NCBI RefSeq assembly: GCF_001039475.1
Contig: NZ_LELK01000001.1
Span: forward strand, 1,213,735 to 1,277,734
Source of the DNA: Guptibacillus hwajinpoensis
GTDB lineage: Bacteria; Bacillota; Bacilli; Bacillales; Guptibacillaceae
Direction of reading: 5' to 3'
Length of the DNA stretch: 64,000 bases
Part shown: positions 33,203 to 41,595 of the stretch, piece after piece
Numbering within the stretch: position 1 is the first letter of the stretch
How the letters are laid out: each line of letters begins with the position of its first letter
Position numbers and translations under genes: made by a program
Notes under the pieces: model-generated
Database searches by the model: none
Told to the model about the DNA's origin: nothing
The model's input: the letters and a program-made list of their open reading frames with translations, nothing else

Positions 33203-34155
33203 ATATTCTCATAACAGGGATAGCGGGCTTTATCGGCTCTCACCTCGGAGAAGAGCTTCTTGCTCAATCTGATGTGAATGTGATCGGAATTGATCAGGGT
33301 GTTGCTAACGAGCCTCATAAATTTAGAAATATAGAAAACCTTCTACAACACAAACGGTTTCAATTCTATGATCTCGATCTTTTGAGTGATGACTTTCTTC
33401 CTCTTCTGAATGATATTCAAGTCATCTACCACCTAGCTGGTATTCCTGGCGTCAGGTCGAGCTGGGGAGACGAATTTGAAACCTACCTCTTGCATAACGG
33501 TCTAGTGACACAGAAGCTCTTAGAGGCGTGCAGAAGGCTTCCTATTGATAAATTCATCTATATATCTACTTCTTCAGTTTACGGTGAAAAAACAGGAAAA
33601 GTATCTGAAGATATGATGCCTATCCCTCTATCGCCATATGGCATTACAAAGTTAACAGGAGAGCAACTTTGCAGGGTATATCACCACTACTTCGATGTTC
33701 CGGTTGTCGTTTTGCGCTATTTCACAGTATACGGTCCAAGACAACGGCCAGACATGGCGTTTCATCGGTTTATTAAGCAGCTCTTGCTAGATGAGCCTCT
33801 TATCGTTTATGGAGATGGCAAACAAACAAGAGACTTCACTTATGTGAAAGATTGTGTCAAAGCTACCGCTTCTGTAGCTACTGCAGATCATGTCATAGGA
33901 GAAACCATTAATATTGGAGGGAAAGAACGAGCATCTGTTCTTGACGTTATTACCCTTCTTGAACAATTACTTCATAAGAAAGCGAAAATAACATTTGTCG
34001 AAAAAGCAAAGGGGGAACCGGTACAAACTTGGGCAAACATATCGAAAGCTGAAAAGTTATTAAACTATGAACCAACCGTCTCTTTAAAAGAAGGATTGAA
34101 ACATGAAATTGAAGATTTAGAAAAACAATATAAACGAGAGGAGGGTAACAGTTGA
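33199..34155 (+). CDS. ytcB: YtcB-like NAD-dependent nucleotide-sugar epimerase
   Basis: A 318-residue extended SDR. The cofactor loop is ILITGIAGFIGSHLGEELLA, the active-site residues are in STSSVYGEKTGK and YGITKLTGEQL, and VYGPRQRPDMAFHRFIKQLL is typical of UDP-glucuronate and UDP-glucose 4-epimerases. After ytcA the natural substrate is UDP-glucuronate, giving UDP-galacturonate, but a decarboxylating or 4-epimerase activity on UDP-glucose cannot be excluded. It is coupled on both sides: ATGA overlap with ytcA and TTGA overlap with ytcC. Confidence 0.87.
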   Translation: MNILITGIAGFIGSHLGEELLAQSDVNVIGIDQGVANEPHKFRNIENLLQHKRFQFYDLDLLSDDFLPLLNDIQVIYHLAGIPGVRSSWGDEFETYLLHNGLVTQKLLEACRRLPIDKFIYISTSSVYGEKTGKVSEDMMPIPLSPYGITKLTGEQLCRVYHHYFDVPVVVLRYFTVYGPRQRPDMAFHRFIKQLLLDEPLIVYGDGKQTRDFTYVKDCVKATASVATADHVIGETINIGGKERASVLDVITLLEQLLHKKAKITFVEKAKGEPVQTWANISKAEKLLNYEPTVSLKEGLKHEIEDLEKQYKREEGNS

Positions 34156-35477
34156 ATATCGCTTTTATTTGTACTGAAAAGCTCCCTTCTCCTGCGATTA
34201 AAGGGGGTGCCATTCAAATGATGATCGATGGTGTTTTGCCATTTCTAAGTGAAAAGCATAAGATGACGATTTTCTCCGTCAGCGACCCTTCACTTCCAGA
34301 TGTTGAAGAAGGAGAAAACGTGACGTATATTCGTGCACCTCGAAACAAGTACGTTCAACATGTGACTGAAAAACTTGCTGAACAGCCACCATTTGACGTT
34401 ATTCACGTGTTTAACCGTCCAAAAGCGGTTCCTGCATATAAAGCTGCATCTCCAGAAAGTCAATTTGTACTCAGCCTTCATAACGAAATGTTCGCTGAGC
34501 ATAAATTATCTGATGAAGAAGGACATAAGGCCATTGAGGCAGTTTCTTCTATCATGACAGTCAGTCAATATATTAAGGGAACGATCATTAATCGTTTTCC
34601 AGAAGCGAATGATAAAATACACGTCGTCTATTCTGGAGTTGATCTAGCACAGTTTGAGCCGAAGTGGACGAAAGAAGGTCAACGAATTAGTTCACGCCTT
34701 AAAGAGAAATACGGAATATCTAAACACAGCAAAATTATCTTATTTATCGGCAGACTTAGTCAAACGAAAGGACCCCATTTATTGATTCAAGCATTGCCTA
34801 AAATCTTGGAAGCGCATCCTGATGCAGTCCTCGTCATTTGTGGTGGTAAATGGTTTAGTGACAATCGATTAAACGACTATGTTCGAATGCTTCACAAATT
34901 AGCAAAGCCGCTTGGAGATCGTATACGGTTTACGAAGTATATCCCTCACGAAGAAATTCCCCACTCTTATTTACTAGGTGACGTTTTTGTTTGTAGTTCT
35001 CAATGGCAAGAGCCTCTAGCAAGGGTACATTATGAAGCAATGGCTGCCGGAGTTCCACTTATTACAACCAAAAGAGGTGGAAACGCTGAAGTTGTTACAC
35101 ATATGCACAATGGTCTTGTATTAAAGAATTTCAACAATCCTGCTAATTTCTCAGCAGCGATTTGCGACATTTTTAATCATCCAGATAAAGCGATGGAATT
35201 CAGTATTACCGGAAGAAAATTTGTTGAACGAAACCACCAGTTCATTCACGTTGCAGATCGCCTTGAGAAGGTTTATATGATAGCATATGAACAGCTTAGC
35301 AAGCTAGCTCAAGAAAAAACAAACGATTTTGAGTACCAAGATGAACAAAGTGAACCATTAATAGAGGAAGAGATCCATGTTAGTAAAGAGATGGAACTGC
35401 CTCAAACAAAAAAGGTAAAGCCCATTAAATTTGAACCATGGCTTTTTGACAGAACTTATCCAAAAAGAAAGAGATAG
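34152..35477 (+). CDS. ytcC: YtcC/CotSA-like glycosyltransferase family 4
   Basis: A 441-residue GT-B glycosyltransferase. It starts with TEKLPSPAIKGGAIQMMIDG as in CotSA; the donor domain shows IILFIGRLSQTKGPHLLIQA, FVCSSQWQEPLARVHYEAMA and TTKRGGNAEVVTHMHNGLVL. The last 60 residues form a charged tail (EPLIEEEIHVSKEMELPQ...) ending in basic KRKR, absent from many GT4 enzymes and possibly a coat-targeting region. It is paralogous to the gene at 37665-38804. In B. subtilis ytcC belongs to the ytcABC spore-crust glycan operon. TTG start coupled to ytcB; terminator follows the stop. Confidence 0.87.
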   Translation: MNIAFICTEKLPSPAIKGGAIQMMIDGVLPFLSEKHKMTIFSVSDPSLPDVEEGENVTYIRAPRNKYVQHVTEKLAEQPPFDVIHVFNRPKAVPAYKAASPESQFVLSLHNEMFAEHKLSDEEGHKAIEAVSSIMTVSQYIKGTIINRFPEANDKIHVVYSGVDLAQFEPKWTKEGQRISSRLKEKYGISKHSKIILFIGRLSQTKGPHLLIQALPKILEAHPDAVLVICGGKWFSDNRLNDYVRMLHKLAKPLGDRIRFTKYIPHEEIPHSYLLGDVFVCSSQWQEPLARVHYEAMAAGVPLITTKRGGNAEVVTHMHNGLVLKNFNNPANFSAAICDIFNHPDKAMEFSITGRKFVERNHQFIHVADRLEKVYMIAYEQLSKLAQEKTNDFEYQDEQSEPLIEEEIHVSKEMELPQTKKVKPIKFEPWLFDRTYPKRKR

Positions 35478-35504
35478 AACCTTTTCAGGTTCTATCTCTT
35501 TCTT
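35472..35504 (+). terminator. Terminator of ytcABC
   Basis: Stem AGATAGAACC/GGTTCTATCT with a 6-base loop, followed by CTTTCTTT; it begins in the last codons of ytcC. Confidence 0.75.
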
Positions 35505-35507
35505 TGC

Positions 35508-35688
35508 TTACTCGTCTTCGTCTTCGTTGTCTTCCTCTTCTTCTGACTTTTCATCCGTTAGGTCAAACTCAAATTCATGAGTTTCACCGTTGCCAATTCA
35601 AATTTAAAACAACTTCTTCCACCTTATTTGATGCGAATAACTCTTGTAACTTATTCAATACTTCCTCGTGCTTTGCGTTCTCAGACAT
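35508..35688 (-). pseudogene. Frameshifted small acidic protein gene
   Basis: From an ATG at 35688 behind GGTGGTG the frame reads MSENAKHEEVLNKLQELFAS then NKVEEVVLNLNWQR and stops at 35584-35586. A second frame, offset by one base, continues from about 35595 as GNGETHEFEFDLTDEKSEEE and ends at the TAA at 35508 after a long Asp/Glu tail. Together they read as one 60-residue acidic protein broken by one extra base (or two missing) near 35590-35605. Either a real mutation or a sequencing error is possible. The acidic tail and position near the coat operon suggest a small spore protein; no family is recognised. Confidence 0.6.
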
Positions 35689-35784
35689 TCTTACACCACC
35701 ATTAAATTATCTAAAGTTCTTTATATATTTTGAGCTTTTAACATTGGTGTATAGGACAATGTAATGGACTATCTTTTTTTCCAG

Positions 35785-36534
35785 TTAGAAGGAAAGCCAT
35801 GGTTGTGTTCCTGATCCCATTGTTTTAACAAAGAAAACACCCGGTTCTTTCTTGTCTACTTCAAATCCTTCTATTAGAGAATCGTTCTCTTCTTTTACTT
35901 CTTCAATTTCGGCCTCTTCCTTCTCAATTTCAACCTCTTCTTCCACATCGTCAATGTCTATCTCGCTTAACTCCAACTCTGCTTCAAAAATATCCTCTTC
36001 GATTACTTCCTCAACTGGATCACTTTGTTCATCTTTAACTTTTTCTTTCCGAACCTCAAAATGTGTAAAATGCCTATGTGGTTTTGATTTCTTATCAGTA
36101 AGTTTGTGAGGAGTCGTTATTCTTCTCACTGCTAATGCATAATCCTGAATGATCCTTGATTGTTCTGGTTCTCCTGCTACAAGGAGTTCATTTTCTACTT
36201 CCTCAGGTTGTTCCGAAATAATATCATCTGGTTCTACAAATATAACTTCAACTGGTTCCTCGGTTGAAGGAACAACGCTAGTCTCCTTTTCATCAAGTGG
36301 TTGCAAATGAACAGGATATGCTGATCCTTGAGGTAATTCTCTCAGTGTTTGATTAGGTACTGGAGGCGACGACAGAGTAGAAGTTGTATCAACGGTTAGA
36401 ACTTGTTCATCGCTATTTACAATCTTCTCATATTCTGCAAAGCTCCAACCCATTGAGCCTGGCGGGGAGAATTGGAAATCTTCTAAATCAAGCTTCGGGA
36501 TGGTACTGTGGTCTTGTTTTGATGACTGAGCCAT
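35785..36534 (-). CDS. Acidic low-complexity protein in the CotS/CotSA operon
   Basis: A 249-residue protein of very acidic composition, with Glu/Val-rich stretches (EEVEIEKEEAEIEEVKEEND) between about residues 160 and 230. A short basic segment, KKSKPHRHFTHFEVRKEKVK, lies in the middle. It starts MAQSSKQDHSTIPKLDLEDF with PPGSMGWSF nearby and ends GSGTQPWLSF. It has no signal peptide or membrane helix. I recognise no family. Its start is three bases after the stop of the CotS-like gene with GGGAGGG upstream, so it is the third gene of a CotSA-CotS unit. An unfolded coat-matrix or linker protein is a plausible role. Confidence 0.65.
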   Translation of the reverse strand: MAQSSKQDHSTIPKLDLEDFQFSPPGSMGWSFAEYEKIVNSDEQVLTVDTTSTLSSPPVPNQTLRELPQGSAYPVHLQPLDEKETSVVPSTEEPVEVIFVEPDDIISEQPEEVENELLVAGEPEQSRIIQDYALAVRRITTPHKLTDKKSKPHRHFTHFEVRKEKVKDEQSDPVEEVIEEDIFEAELELSEIDIDDVEEEVEIEKEEAEIEEVKEENDSLIEGFEVDKKEPGVFFVKTMGSGTQPWLSF

Positions 36535-36537
36535 TTG

Positions 36538-37644
36538 TTAATTCCCTCCCTTAATTTTATTGTAAATCTTATCAAAATTTAAAAGGAACTCTTCTTTTGA
36601 ATTCTCAACAGACACAACATTTCGAATGTGCATCAAATACTTCTCATCTGACCACGATCGTTTCTGACTAAGGTAATATTTATGAGCAATCGCGCAGAAA
36701 AGGTGAGGAAATTTCAAATCTGTCCAAAGCACTCGATATTCTCCCTCAGATAATGGATATATTATGTCGTAGTTTGTTAGCATCTCTGTTGCCAAATTGA
36801 TATCCCAGACTGCTAGTTTTTTCATTACTTTGTTCATCATAATACGAATATCACGAGAAGGAAGATCTGCATTAACTGAATGGAGATCTTTCATAAAAGC
36901 CTTGCCTTCTACATCAATCATTCGTGCCATTGTGAAGTCTTGCTGACAAAATAATTTTGACTGGAACACATCTTGTATCCATTTCGTAAATTCAGGGCGA
37001 TTTAGTTCAGCAAGTGACTCATTTGCACGAAGTAGCATTTGATCAACATGCTGAAGAAATAAAAGGGAAAAAGCATCTGTTTCATAGTTTGTAGCAAGCT
37101 TTTTATAACCCTCTAATTCTTGTATTTTCCATCTATATAACTTTTGCCATTTATCGATACGACTTCTTTTCTGACTACCTTCTGGTGCCACATAGCCTTT
37201 TGAAGCATGATGGAAATGACCGATAAACTCCATCGTTCTCAATACTTGATTCTTGTCATAATAAAGAAGCGTATCCCCTTCAATATGTTCATATAGCACG
37301 TATGCATGGTCTTCTCCTGATAAACATAAACCATTGTTTATCGTTGGTATTAATTTAGCAATTGGCAAACCATTCTGCTGAAGATGCCAGTGAGCACCTG
37401 CGATATAAAGCATCCTTTCAGGTCGAATAAATTCTTGCCTTAGTATCATTGGACCTTTGTCTGTTTCTACAATCCACTTTGTTCTCCCACTTCTACTAAA
37501 ATGGAGCGAAATGTCTTTAACTTCAATTGGATAGAATTGAAGAACTCTATGCAACTCTTCCAAATGAGGGACAGGTGTTATTTCTTCTCCTTCATTTTCT
37601 AATTCATCCTCATGCTCTTGATCCAAATCGAATTCTTCTTCCAC
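36538..37644 (-). CDS. CotS-family spore coat protein, probable pseudokinase
   Basis: A 368-residue protein of the CotS/aminoglycoside-phosphotransferase fold. Features include TKWIVETDKGPMILRQEF (N-lobe strands with the position of the usual Lys replaced), AYVLYEHIEGDTLLYYD (hinge) and the C-lobe. The catalytic loop that should read H-x-D-x(4)-N is CQQDFTMARMIDV: Asp is kept but His is Gln and Asn is missing, so phosphotransfer seems unlikely. The N-terminal 30 residues are strongly acidic (EEEFDLDQEHEDELENEGEE). CotS of B. subtilis is an inner-coat protein needing CotE. It follows the CotSA-like gene by 20 bases. Confidence 0.8.
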   Translation of the reverse strand: MEEEFDLDQEHEDELENEGEEITPVPHLEELHRVLQFYPIEVKDISLHFSRSGRTKWIVETDKGPMILRQEFIRPERMLYIAGAHWHLQQNGLPIAKLIPTINNGLCLSGEDHAYVLYEHIEGDTLLYYDKNQVLRTMEFIGHFHHASKGYVAPEGSQKRSRIDKWQKLYRWKIQELEGYKKLATNYETDAFSLLFLQHVDQMLLRANESLAELNRPEFTKWIQDVFQSKLFCQQDFTMARMIDVEGKAFMKDLHSVNADLPSRDIRIMMNKVMKKLAVWDINLATEMLTNYDIIYPLSEGEYRVLWTDLKFPHLFCAIAHKYYLSQKRSWSDEKYLMHIRNVVSVENSKEEFLLNFDKIYNKIKGGN

Positions 37645-37664
37645 TTGATTTCCCCTCGATTCTG

Positions 37665-38804
37665 TTAAGTTCTAGCAGCGTTTTCGTATACCGTTTTTAA
37701 ATTACTCGCAACGCTACTCCACCCAAATTGTCCCTCTACGTGAGTACGTCCATTCTTCCCTAGTCGATCACGAGTTCCTTCACTCGATAATAACGAGTTA
37801 ATCGCTTTCGCATAAGCCGTTGGTTCATCAAATTGATGAATAACATGACCATTCTTACCTTCGTTTATTACTTCTGGGTTACCCCCTCGATCACTCGTAA
37901 GAATGGGAAGGCCAGCTGCCATTGCTTCATAGTGCACGCGAGCAAGAGGCTCCTGCCATTGCGAGCAACATACAAAAACATCCGCCATCGAGTAGAGTTT
38001 TGGTATATCTTTAGGTTCTACGAACTTAATAAACGTGATGTTATCTTGGTAAATGGCACCGAGTGTATAAAGGTGTTTAACGTAGTTATTCACGTTATTT
38101 TCACCGAACCATTTTGATCCAATTAACACGAGGTGCGCATCAGGATGTTGTGCAATTATTTCTGGAAGTGAATGCAAAAGAATGTGTGGTCCTTTAACCT
38201 TACTTAGTCTGCCTACGAATAGGACAATTTTTTTATTCGAAAGCTGTAGCTGAGAACGAATCGATTCCCTTAACTGCTTCCCTTTCGCTGTCCATTTTGG
38301 ATGATAGGCAGTTAAGTCAACTCCTGAGTAAACGGTCTGAACCTTCCCTTTTGCTGATGGAAAACGACTTGTAATGGTTTGACCAATATAATCACTAACC
38401 GTTACGATCTTCGAAACGAGCGAAACACACTTTTCTCCTTCTTTATCCGTCATTTTCCCAAGCGCAAACATTTCATTATGGATACTTAAAATGAATCTGC
38501 TACTAGGTGAAGACTCTTTCAATGTTTCAATCCAAAGGGGTCGGTTACACACGTGTATAACGTCAAATTTCTTTGAAGAAATTAGTTTTTTTATTCCTGT
38601 AACATAGTTCTCTTTATTCATTCTTACAAAGTGTACACCGTCAACCGTTTCCGATTGTTCTAAATCTTTATCTTCTATAGAGATGACTGTTACTTGATGA
38701 TGCTTTGCTAACAATTTGGAAACGGCTTCAAGATATATTTGGATTGCCCCACCACGAATGGCTGGTACAGGCAGTTTCTCTGTTGCAATTAACGCAATTA
38801 TCAT
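37665..38804 (-). CDS. CotSA-like glycosyltransferase family 4
   Basis: A 379-residue GT-B glycosyltransferase close to CotSA and to YtcC of this window: IIALIATEKLPVPAIRGGAI at the start, IVLFVGRLSKVKGPHILLHS, FVCCSQWQEPLARVHYEAMA and LTSDRGGNPEVINEGKNGHV. In B. subtilis CotSA is found in the spore coat and its gene neighbours cotS. The acceptor is unknown. The start is the ATG at 38804, six bases after AAAGGAGG; a GTG two codons earlier overlaps that site. First gene of a CotSA-CotS-acidic protein unit. No perfect sigma-K -10 was found in front of it. Confidence 0.85.
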   Translation of the reverse strand: MIIALIATEKLPVPAIRGGAIQIYLEAVSKLLAKHHQVTVISIEDKDLEQSETVDGVHFVRMNKENYVTGIKKLISSKKFDVIHVCNRPLWIETLKESSPSSRFILSIHNEMFALGKMTDKEGEKCVSLVSKIVTVSDYIGQTITSRFPSAKGKVQTVYSGVDLTAYHPKWTAKGKQLRESIRSQLQLSNKKIVLFVGRLSKVKGPHILLHSLPEIIAQHPDAHLVLIGSKWFGENNVNNYVKHLYTLGAIYQDNITFIKFVEPKDIPKLYSMADVFVCCSQWQEPLARVHYEAMAAGLPILTSDRGGNPEVINEGKNGHVIHQFDEPTAYAKAINSLLSSEGTRDRLGKNGRTHVEGQFGWSSVASNLKTVYENAART

Positions 38805-39037
38805 ATTCACCCTCCTTTAATTCCTAAGAACTCGGCTTCTTACTATCTTTAGTAAAGCTAAGTGTCTAGCTAGAAACATCATAGGTGCTTAGAGCATTTT
38901 ACTAGCATGATACGGAGATAAATTAATGGTTGTGCGAGATACCTTGTTCTTTTACTAAAAAGGGCTTAGTCCGCCTTTTCTTCCACTTATTTTCACCAAA
39001 GGTACGCATAATAGTGTGTCATCATACTGCGAAAGAC

Positions 39038-39046
39038 CATAACGTA
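39038..39046 (+). promoter_or_regulatory. Candidate sigma-K -10 element
   Basis: CATAACGTA, a full match to CATANNNTA, 33 to 42 bases before the CotS/CotI-like gene; the -35 is weak. Confidence 0.5.
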
Positions 39047-39070
39047 ATATGAAAAGACTAAAAATGGTAG

Positions 39071-40284
<1,214 letters not shown>

Positions 40285-40285
<1 letters not shown>

Positions 40286-40423
40286 GATTCTTTTCGTATA
40301 CTTTGTTGCTATAAGAGTAGAGGTTGATTTGCGCTCCAGGTGCTCGCTTTCCGCTCCAATCAACTAAGTGAGGTTCTCTATAGAAAAATCTTTTAAAAGC
40401 AACAATCTTTTAGAAAAAATCCT
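40285..40423. repeat. Repeat element E (139 bp, core deleted) with 6-bp target duplication
   Basis: It starts AGATTCTTTTCGTATACTTT and ends TTTTAGAAAAAATCCT. ATCATA flanks it exactly (40279-40284 and 40424-40429). The core was lost between two TTCCGC copies, leaving GCTCGCTTTCCGCTCCAATC. The target duplication covers the first two bases of the upstream stop codon and the element gives the third. Confidence 0.9.
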
Positions 40424-40435
40424 ATCATAAAGACA

Positions 40436-40463
40436 ACAAAAAACCACGGCATAAGCCGTGGTT
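40436..40463 (-). terminator. Terminator of fabI
   Basis: Stem AACCACGGC/GCCGTGGTT with a 4-base loop and six T on the minus strand, eight bases past the fabI stop. Confidence 0.88.
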
Positions 40464-40470
40464 CATTTTG

Positions 40471-41247
40471 TTACGTTGCAATGATATTATAACCGCTATC
40501 CACGTGAATCATCTCACCAGTAATTCCATTAGAAAGATCACTCATTAAGAACAGCGCTGTGTTTCCTACGTCTTCTTTCGTTACAGTACGACGCATAGGC
40601 GATTTTTCTTCAATTTCTTTAATAACAGAATTGAAATCGTTAATGCCTTTTGCAGCAAGTGTACGGATTGGACCAGCTGAAATCGCGTTAACACGAATGT
40701 TATCTTTACCAAGGTCATTCGCAAGGTATTTCACACTTGCGTCAAGAGATGCTTTCGCAACGCCCATCACGTTATAGTTATTAACTACTCGCTCGCCACC
40801 AAGGTATGTCATCGTAAGAATGCTTCCGCCTTCAGATAGAAGTGGACGTGCAGCTTTTGAAACCGCCGTTAGAGAATAAGAGCTAATATTGTGCGCAAGC
40901 ATGAATCCTTCACGCGTTGTTTCCAAGTATTCCCCTTTAAGTTCTTCTGTTTTAGCAAATGCGATACAGTGAGCTAGCCCATGAATCACACCTACTTCTT
41001 CTTTAATCTGTGCAAATGTTGCATCGATTTCTTCGTCGTTTGTAATGTCACACGGCAAGATCACCGAATCATCACGTTCAAGTGTTGCTGCAAGGTCTCG
41101 AACGTTCTTCTCAAGACGCTCACCTGCGTAAGTAAAGATTAATCGGGCACCAGCACTGCTTAGCGCTTGTGCAATTCCCCAGGCAATGCTTCGCTTATTC
41201 GCAACGCCCATTACCACATATGTACGGTTTTCTAGAGACAGGTTCAT
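40471..41247 (-). CDS. fabI: FabI, enoyl-ACP reductase
   Basis: A 258-residue enoyl-[acyl-carrier-protein] reductase of the SDR fold, reducing trans-2-enoyl-ACP with NAD(P)H in fatty acid elongation. Hallmarks are VVMGVANKRSIAWGIAQALS, GLAHCIAFAKTEELKG, MTYLGGERVVNNYNVMGVAK with the Tyr-x6-Lys pair, and ISAGPIRTLAAKGI. This is the B. subtilis FabI type rather than FabL. The start MNLSLEN at 41247, nine bases after AGGAGG, gives the same length as the B. subtilis protein; an ATG two codons earlier is too close to the ribosome site. A FapR-like operator lies 34 bases upstream on the -10 box. Confidence 0.93.
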   Translation of the reverse strand: MNLSLENRTYVVMGVANKRSIAWGIAQALSSAGARLIFTYAGERLEKNVRDLAATLERDDSVILPCDITNDEEIDATFAQIKEEVGVIHGLAHCIAFAKTEELKGEYLETTREGFMLAHNISSYSLTAVSKAARPLLSEGGSILTMTYLGGERVVNNYNVMGVAKASLDASVKYLANDLGKDNIRVNAISAGPIRTLAAKGINDFNSVIKEIEEKSPMRRTVTKEDVGNTALFLMSDLSNGITGEMIHVDSGYNIIAT

Positions 41248-41280
41248 ATCCATGCTCCTCCTCGAATTTATTATTAGTTA

Positions 41281-41297
41281 TTAGCACCACGTACTAA
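41281..41297. promoter_or_regulatory. FapR-like operator of fabI
   Basis: TTAGCACCACGTACTAA, a 17-bp imperfect palindrome close to the FapR consensus TTAGTACCTGNTACTAA. It abuts a -10 like TGTTATAAT on the minus strand (TATAAT at 41302-41297), where bound FapR would block transcription unless malonyl-CoA releases it. Confidence 0.7.
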
Positions 41298-41331
41298 TTA
41301 TAACATGCTTTAGGATATGTATGTGAATTCT

Positions 41332-41484
41332 TTATCCCTTGCTCGTCTGAATATTACGTTTCTCATACGCGCAGGATGGACATTCAAATATCACATTTTG
41401 ATTCGACTGAGCTGTAATCGTCTCTTCCATGTTACATTCCTTATGACATTTAGGACAAATAACGATTGGCGATTCGTTAATCAA
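41332..41484 (-). CDS. Small zinc-ribbon protein
   Basis: A 50-residue protein with two Cys pairs, VICPKCHKEC near the start and FECPSCAYEK near the end, spaced as in a zinc ribbon. The start is TTG at 41484 with AGAGGAAGTG upstream; there is no ATG in front. I know no named family. Such proteins often bind nucleic acid or serve as small subunits. It lies between the Kef-type antiporter terminator and fabI, read in the same direction, upstream of the antiporter terminator by about 70 bases. Confidence 0.6.
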   Translation of the reverse strand: MINESPIVICPKCHKECNMEETITAQSNQNVIFECPSCAYEKRNIQTSKG

Positions 41485-41557
41485 CGCTACACTTCCTCTC
41501 ATCTCTTATGATATGAAGTATCACCTTCCTGTCTTTCATTATTCATATCCTACATAA

Positions 41558-41593
41558 CAAAAGACCTCCCTTATCTCTGTAAGGGAGGTCTTT
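41558..41593 (-). terminator. Terminator of mgtE-yjbQ
   Basis: A 14-bp stem (AAAGACCTCCCTTA/TAAGGGAGGTCTTT) with a 6-base loop, just past the antiporter stop; T-rich on both strands. Confidence 0.88.
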
Positions 41594-41595
41594 CC

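Noticed and set aside
41317-41511. Plus-strand frame over the small zinc-ribbon gene
   Set aside because: The minus strand has two CxxC pairs and a ribosome site; the plus frame has neither.
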